Source: Pseudomonadota bacterium (GTDB lineage Bacteria; Pseudomonadota; Alphaproteobacteria; Rhizobiales; Xanthobacteraceae). From it: a stretch of 9,236 bases of DNA. Location of the stretch: assembly GCA_023433965.1 (NCBI GenBank), contig JAEYTQ010000533.1, forward strand, positions 1 through 9,236, written 5' to 3'. Shown here piece by piece: positions 6,902-9,236 of the stretch. The notes under the pieces are model-generated. The model saw only the letters and a list, made by a program, of their open reading frames with translations. It was not told the origin of the DNA and did no database searches. The stretch's first letter is position 1, and each line of letters opens with the position of its first letter. The position numbers and the translations under genes are program-made.

Positions 6902-7405
6902 TCAGGCACGGTGCCGTTCCACGATCGCATCGCTGGCGACACCACCCCAGGTGTGGATCGCGGGCAGTCCCATCGCGGCCTTGCCGAGATTGGCGAGGCT
7001 GATGCGCAGAGCCGCGAGATCCAGCGGCTTCGGCAGGCTCTGGAGCTCGATCCCGACGGAGCGGGCGAAGCTGCGGGCGGCGCTGCGGCGCTTGCCGTCC
7101 ATGCCGCTGACGACGATCACGGCACCGGCGAATTTCGCCTTCGCCATCTCGCGCAGCACGTCGATGCCGTCGCCGTCCTCCAGCACGAGATCGAGCGTCA
7201 CGCAGTCGAAGCGCGCGGCCCGAAGCTTCTCGATCGCGTCCGCCACGGATGGCGCCACGGTGACCTCGTGGCCGGCCTGCTTGGCGGCGACCGTGATCAG
7301 GCTGCGCTGGGTGGCGTCGTCGTCGACCACCAGGAGCTGAAGCGCACGCCGCTCGGCGACGTCGGGCAGGTTTGACGGGATGGGGGAAAGAGAACTTCTG
7401 GGCAT
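6902..7405 (-). CDS. Receiver-only response regulator, last gene of the chemotaxis block
   Basis: A 167-residue protein with a receiver at about 22-140 and no output domain. It has Asp28-Asp30, phosphoacceptor Asp72 (CVTLDLVLEDGDG), Ser100 (VVSGMDGKRR) and Lys126 (LPKPLD). The loop after the phosphoacceptor reads LVLEDGDG, without the usual proline of the MPxMDG motif, so this is a divergent receiver subfamily. An N-terminal leader of about 20 residues and a C-terminal tail (143-167) flank the domain. ATG 7405 has AGGA at 7413-7416, seven bases upstream. It lies 141 bases downstream of the PilZ gene on the same strand, a gap in which I see no clear terminator or promoter, so it may belong to that transcript or have its own. 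Its role is presumably as a phosphate sink or a partner-binding protein in the chemotaxis pathway. Confidence 0.87.
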   Translation of the reverse strand: MPRSSLSPIPSNLPDVAERRALQLLVVDDDATQRSLITVAAKQAGHEVTVAPSVADAIEKLRAARFDCVTLDLVLEDGDGIDVLREMAKAKFAGAVIVVSGMDGKRRSAARSFARSVGIELQSLPKPLDLAALRISLANLGKAAMGLPAIHTWGGVASDAIVERHRA

Positions 7406-7546
7406 TGCCGTATCCTGCGATTGAGACCGTCAATGGATACACGGCTCGCGCTTAGGCGACGTAAAACTGCTGCGGCCAATTGACTCGGATATGTTCAGCA
7501 AATGTGAAGCAAAGTGCCGGAAACCGCGGCGACCGAGACGGCCAGA

Positions 7547-7864
7547 TCAGGCCGCGGCGTCGTGGCCGCCGGCCGCACCGCGCTTCTTCCTGTTCTTGCC
7601 GCGCAGGAACTGGATGTCCATCTCGGCACCGTTGACGCGGACCAGCTCGCAGCGGCGGTAGGCGAGGCCCGTCGACGACAGCAGCAAGAAGAACTCCTTC
7701 AGGTTCAAACCCTGGATCGAACCCTCCACCGTGAGGATGGCGTCGGTGTCGGAGATCGCGTTGAGCTTGCAGTCGCGCCGCCAAGTGCCGTCGATGGCCA
7801 TGATGCAGACATCATAACCGCGGCTGAAGGTCACGCGCTCCGCACCCTTGCCATCCTCGGCCAT
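7547..7864 (-). CDS. PilZ-domain protein with degenerate c-di-GMP motifs, coupled to cheR
   Basis: A 105-residue protein with a single PilZ-like beta-barrel domain at about 8-88 and a basic C-terminal tail (RGKNRKKRG, 88-96). PilZ domains usually bind cyclic di-GMP through RxxxR and D/NxSxxG. Here the nearest equivalents are RVTFSR (10-15, one residue too long) and NAISDTDA (35-42, no glycine at the end), so nucleotide binding may be weakened or lost. The start is ATG 7864, two bases after the cheR stop, with AGGA about eight bases ahead inside the end of cheR, so the two are translationally coupled. The same frame stays open upstream through cheR to 8431, but that part is a shadow of cheR. 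It may link second-messenger state to receptor methylation or the flagellar motor; this is inference from position. Confidence 0.8.
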   Translation of the reverse strand: MAEDGKGAERVTFSRGYDVCIMAIDGTWRRDCKLNAISDTDAILTVEGSIQGLNLKEFFLLLSSTGLAYRRCELVRVNGAEMDIQFLRGKNRKKRGAAGGHDAAA

Positions 7865-7866
7865 GT

Positions 7867-8745
7867 CTATCGTCCTGCCATGACCGCGACGCGCGGCGAC
7901 GCGCCGGCGAGAACCGGCTTGGCGGCGGCCGCACGCGGGTCGTTCGGCTTGTAGAGGCCTCGCCGCTCCGGAATCGGCCTGAACGTATCGGTCAGGCCAA
8001 CCACGGTTTCCGCCGCGCCGAGCACCAGGAAGCCGTCGGGCTCGATCTGGCGGGCCAGGCGGTTGAAGATGTTGATCTTGGTGTCCTGGTCGAAATAGAT
8101 CAGCACGTTGCGACAGAAGATGACGTCGAAGGTGCCGAGCTGGGCGAAATCGTGCAGCAGGTTGAGCTGGCGGTGCTGAATCATCGCCCGCAATTCGGGA
8201 TTGATCTGCCAGGTCTCGCCGGTCTGCTTGAAGTATTTCACCAGCATCTGGATCGGCAGGCCGCGCTGCACCTCGAACTGGCTGTAGACGCCGGCCTTGG
8301 CCTTCTCCAACACCTCCTGCGACAGATCGGTGGCGATGATCTCGATGCGCCAGCCGGTGAGCGCCGCGCCCATCTCCTTCAGGCACATGGCCAGCGAATA
8401 GGGCTCCTGGCCGGTCGAGCCGGCGGCACACCAGATGCGCACGCTGCGTTTGCCCGCGCGCGCCTTGATGACCTCCGGCATGATGTGGTCGCGGAAATGA
8501 TCGAACGGGACCTTGTCGCGGAAGAAGAAAGTCTCGTTGGTGGTCATGGCTTCGACCACGTCGGTGATCAGCTGGCGCGAGCCGCCTTGCAGCTTCTGCA
8601 CCAGCTCGGCGATGCCGGAGAGCCCCGCCTTGCGGGCGAGCGGCAGCAGGCGGCTTTCGATCAGATATTGCTTGTCTGCGGACAGGTCGAGACCAGAATT
8701 ATCCTTCAGGAACTTACGCAGATACTCATACTCGGTCGGGGTCAC
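7867..8745 (-). CDS. cheR: Chemotaxis protein methyltransferase CheR
   Basis: A 292-residue cytosolic enzyme that transfers methyl groups from S-adenosylmethionine to glutamates of chemoreceptors, setting adaptation. An N-terminal helical domain (about 1-75) ends in the family motif TTNETFFFRD (68-77). The SAM-binding domain shows WCAAGSTGQEPYSLAM (105-120), the acidic end of the second strand in IIATDLSQ (136-143), and FDVIFCRNVLIYFD (206-219). Length is normal; the last 30 or so residues are an Ala/Pro-rich tail. The start is GTG 8745 (MTPTEYEYLRKFL), with GAGAGG six bases upstream. It follows cheY after a 60-base gap holding a terminator-like hairpin, and is followed at two bases by the PilZ gene. 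No cheB lies between cheY and cheR here. Confidence 0.96.
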   Translation of the reverse strand: MTPTEYEYLRKFLKDNSGLDLSADKQYLIESRLLPLARKAGLSGIAELVQKLQGGSRQLITDVVEAMTTNETFFFRDKVPFDHFRDHIMPEVIKARAGKRSVRIWCAAGSTGQEPYSLAMCLKEMGAALTGWRIEIIATDLSQEVLEKAKAGVYSQFEVQRGLPIQMLVKYFKQTGETWQINPELRAMIQHRQLNLLHDFAQLGTFDVIFCRNVLIYFDQDTKINIFNRLARQIEPDGFLVLGAAETVVGLTDTFRPIPERRGLYKPNDPRAAAAKPVLAGASPRVAVMAGR

Positions 8746-8769
8746 GGATGGCCTCTCGAATCTGTACTG

Positions 8770-8800
8770 AAAAACTCCGGCCCGAATACGTCAGGCCGGA
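8770..8800 (-). terminator. Terminator-like hairpin between cheY and cheR
   Basis: On the minus strand, just after the cheY stop, TCCGGCC (8794-8800) pairs perfectly with GGCCGGA (8776-8782) around an 11-base loop, and is followed by G and five T (8770-8774). This fits an intrinsic terminator, or a partial one that sets the cheR-PilZ level below that of cheY. The loop is long and the T run short, so efficiency is likely moderate. Confidence 0.6.
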
Positions 8801-8805
8801 CACAC

Positions 8806-9192
8806 TCAGACCATGGCTTGTCCGACCGGGATCAAACCAACTTCAGCGAACTTGTCGGCGATGATGTCTTTGTCGAAGGGCTTCATGATGTACTCGTTGG
8901 CGCCGCCGCTGAGCGCCTGAGCGATATGAGCCACGTTGTTCTCGGTGGTGCAGAACACCACCTTGGGCTGGTCCCCACCGGGCAGGCGGCGCATGTGACC
9001 CATGAACTCGAAGCCGTCCATGACCGGCATGTTCCAGTCGAGCAGCACCGCGTCGGGCAGCTGTCGCTGGCAGATCTCGAGCGCCTTCGAGCCATCCTCG
9101 GCCTCGGTAACCTCGAACTCCAGGCCTTCCAGGATGCGGCGCGCGATCTTGCGCACCACGCTGGAATCATCGACCACCAAACACGTCTTCAT
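8806..9192 (-). CDS. cheY: CheY-like chemotaxis response regulator
   Basis: A 128-residue single receiver domain of CheY size. It has Asp8-Asp9, phosphoacceptor Asp52 (LLDWNMPVMDGFEF), Thr82/Thr83 (VVFCTTENN) and Lys104 (YIMKPFDKD). DWNMPVMDG and MKPF are classic CheY motifs. Phosphorylated by CheA, it would bind the flagellar switch or act as a phosphate sink; alphaproteobacteria often have several CheY copies dividing these jobs, so the exact role is open. ATG 9192 has GGAG at 9200-9203, seven bases upstream. It is the first complete gene of the minus-strand chemotaxis block; genes further upstream, probably cheW/cheA, are off the window. A terminator-like hairpin follows its stop after five bases. 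Confidence 0.92.
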   Translation of the reverse strand: MKTCLVVDDSSVVRKIARRILEGLEFEVTEAEDGSKALEICQRQLPDAVLLDWNMPVMDGFEFMGHMRRLPGGDQPKVVFCTTENNVAHIAQALSGGANEYIMKPFDKDIIADKFAEVGLIPVGQAMV

Positions 9193-9223
9193 TTTGGTTC
9201 TCCGGGTTCGATGTTTCGTCGGC

Positions 9224-9235
9224 TCACGCGGCCAT
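9224..9235 (-). other. Possible last codons and stop of an upstream gene
   Basis: On the minus strand the window edge reads ATG GCC GCG TGA (9235 to 9224), 31 bases before the cheY start. This could be the end (Met-Ala-Ala-stop) of the preceding chemotaxis gene, such as cheW. Thirteen bases are too few to assign a frame or product. Confidence 0.25.
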
Positions 9236-9236
9236 T

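Noticed and set aside
6675..7442. 255-codon minus-strand frame overlapping the receiver-only gene
   Set aside because: Different frame from the receiver, Arg/Gly-rich, no motifs; the real gene is 6902-7405.
7406..7546. Promoter and terminator between the PilZ and receiver-only genes
   Set aside because: Several weak hexamer matches and short GC palindromes exist, but none with both good sequence and spacing.
7865..8431. N-terminal extension of the PilZ frame to 294 codons
   Set aside because: The part upstream of ATG 7864 is an out-of-frame reading of cheR; the ribosome binding site and PilZ homology begin at 7864.

Overview
The window looks like the chromosome of a high-GC alphaproteobacterium, most probably Bradyrhizobium or a close relative in the Nitrobacteraceae. 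This is an inference from the strong G/C preference at third codon positions, the style of the signalling proteins, and two families of short palindromic repeats. No tRNA, rRNA, IS element, phage gene or CRISPR array was seen.

Layout. (1) 1-1318, minus strand: the N-terminal 439 codons of an IlvD/Edd-family sugar-acid dehydratase (L-arabinonate dehydratase type), running off the left edge. A long open frame on the opposite strand is a shadow of it. (2) 1586-5516, plus strand: a two-gene operon of a stand-alone receiver protein (TTG start) and a large membrane hybrid histidine kinase (two TM segments flanking a Cache-like sensor, then HAMP, three PAS, HisKA, HATPase and REC). The kinase frame ends at an amber codon inside its receiver domain. 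The missing 27 residues, including the conserved receiver lysine, lie in frame just after it. (3) 5597-5672: an inverted pair of REP-type hairpins between the convergent kinase and the next gene. (4) 5689-6324, minus strand: a FixJ/LuxR-type response regulator. (5) 6484-6777, plus strand: an unrecognised 97-residue protein with an awkward start region. (6) 6804-6900: a second, composite palindromic repeat. (7) 6902-9192, minus strand: a chemotaxis block transcribed as cheY, cheR, a PilZ-domain protein and a receiver-only protein. A terminator-like hairpin separates cheY from cheR.

How the genes fit together. Apart from the dehydratase and the 97-residue protein, everything is signal transduction: five receiver domains in about 7.6 kb. 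The kinase plausibly phosphorylates the receiver protein encoded just ahead of it and perhaps the FixJ-like regulator encoded convergently. The chemotaxis block supplies receptor methylation (CheR), motor signalling or a phosphate sink (CheY), and two accessory proteins; cheA, cheW and cheB would have to lie outside the window. The main oddity is the nonsense codon in the kinase receiver domain. I saw no convincing wholly new system.
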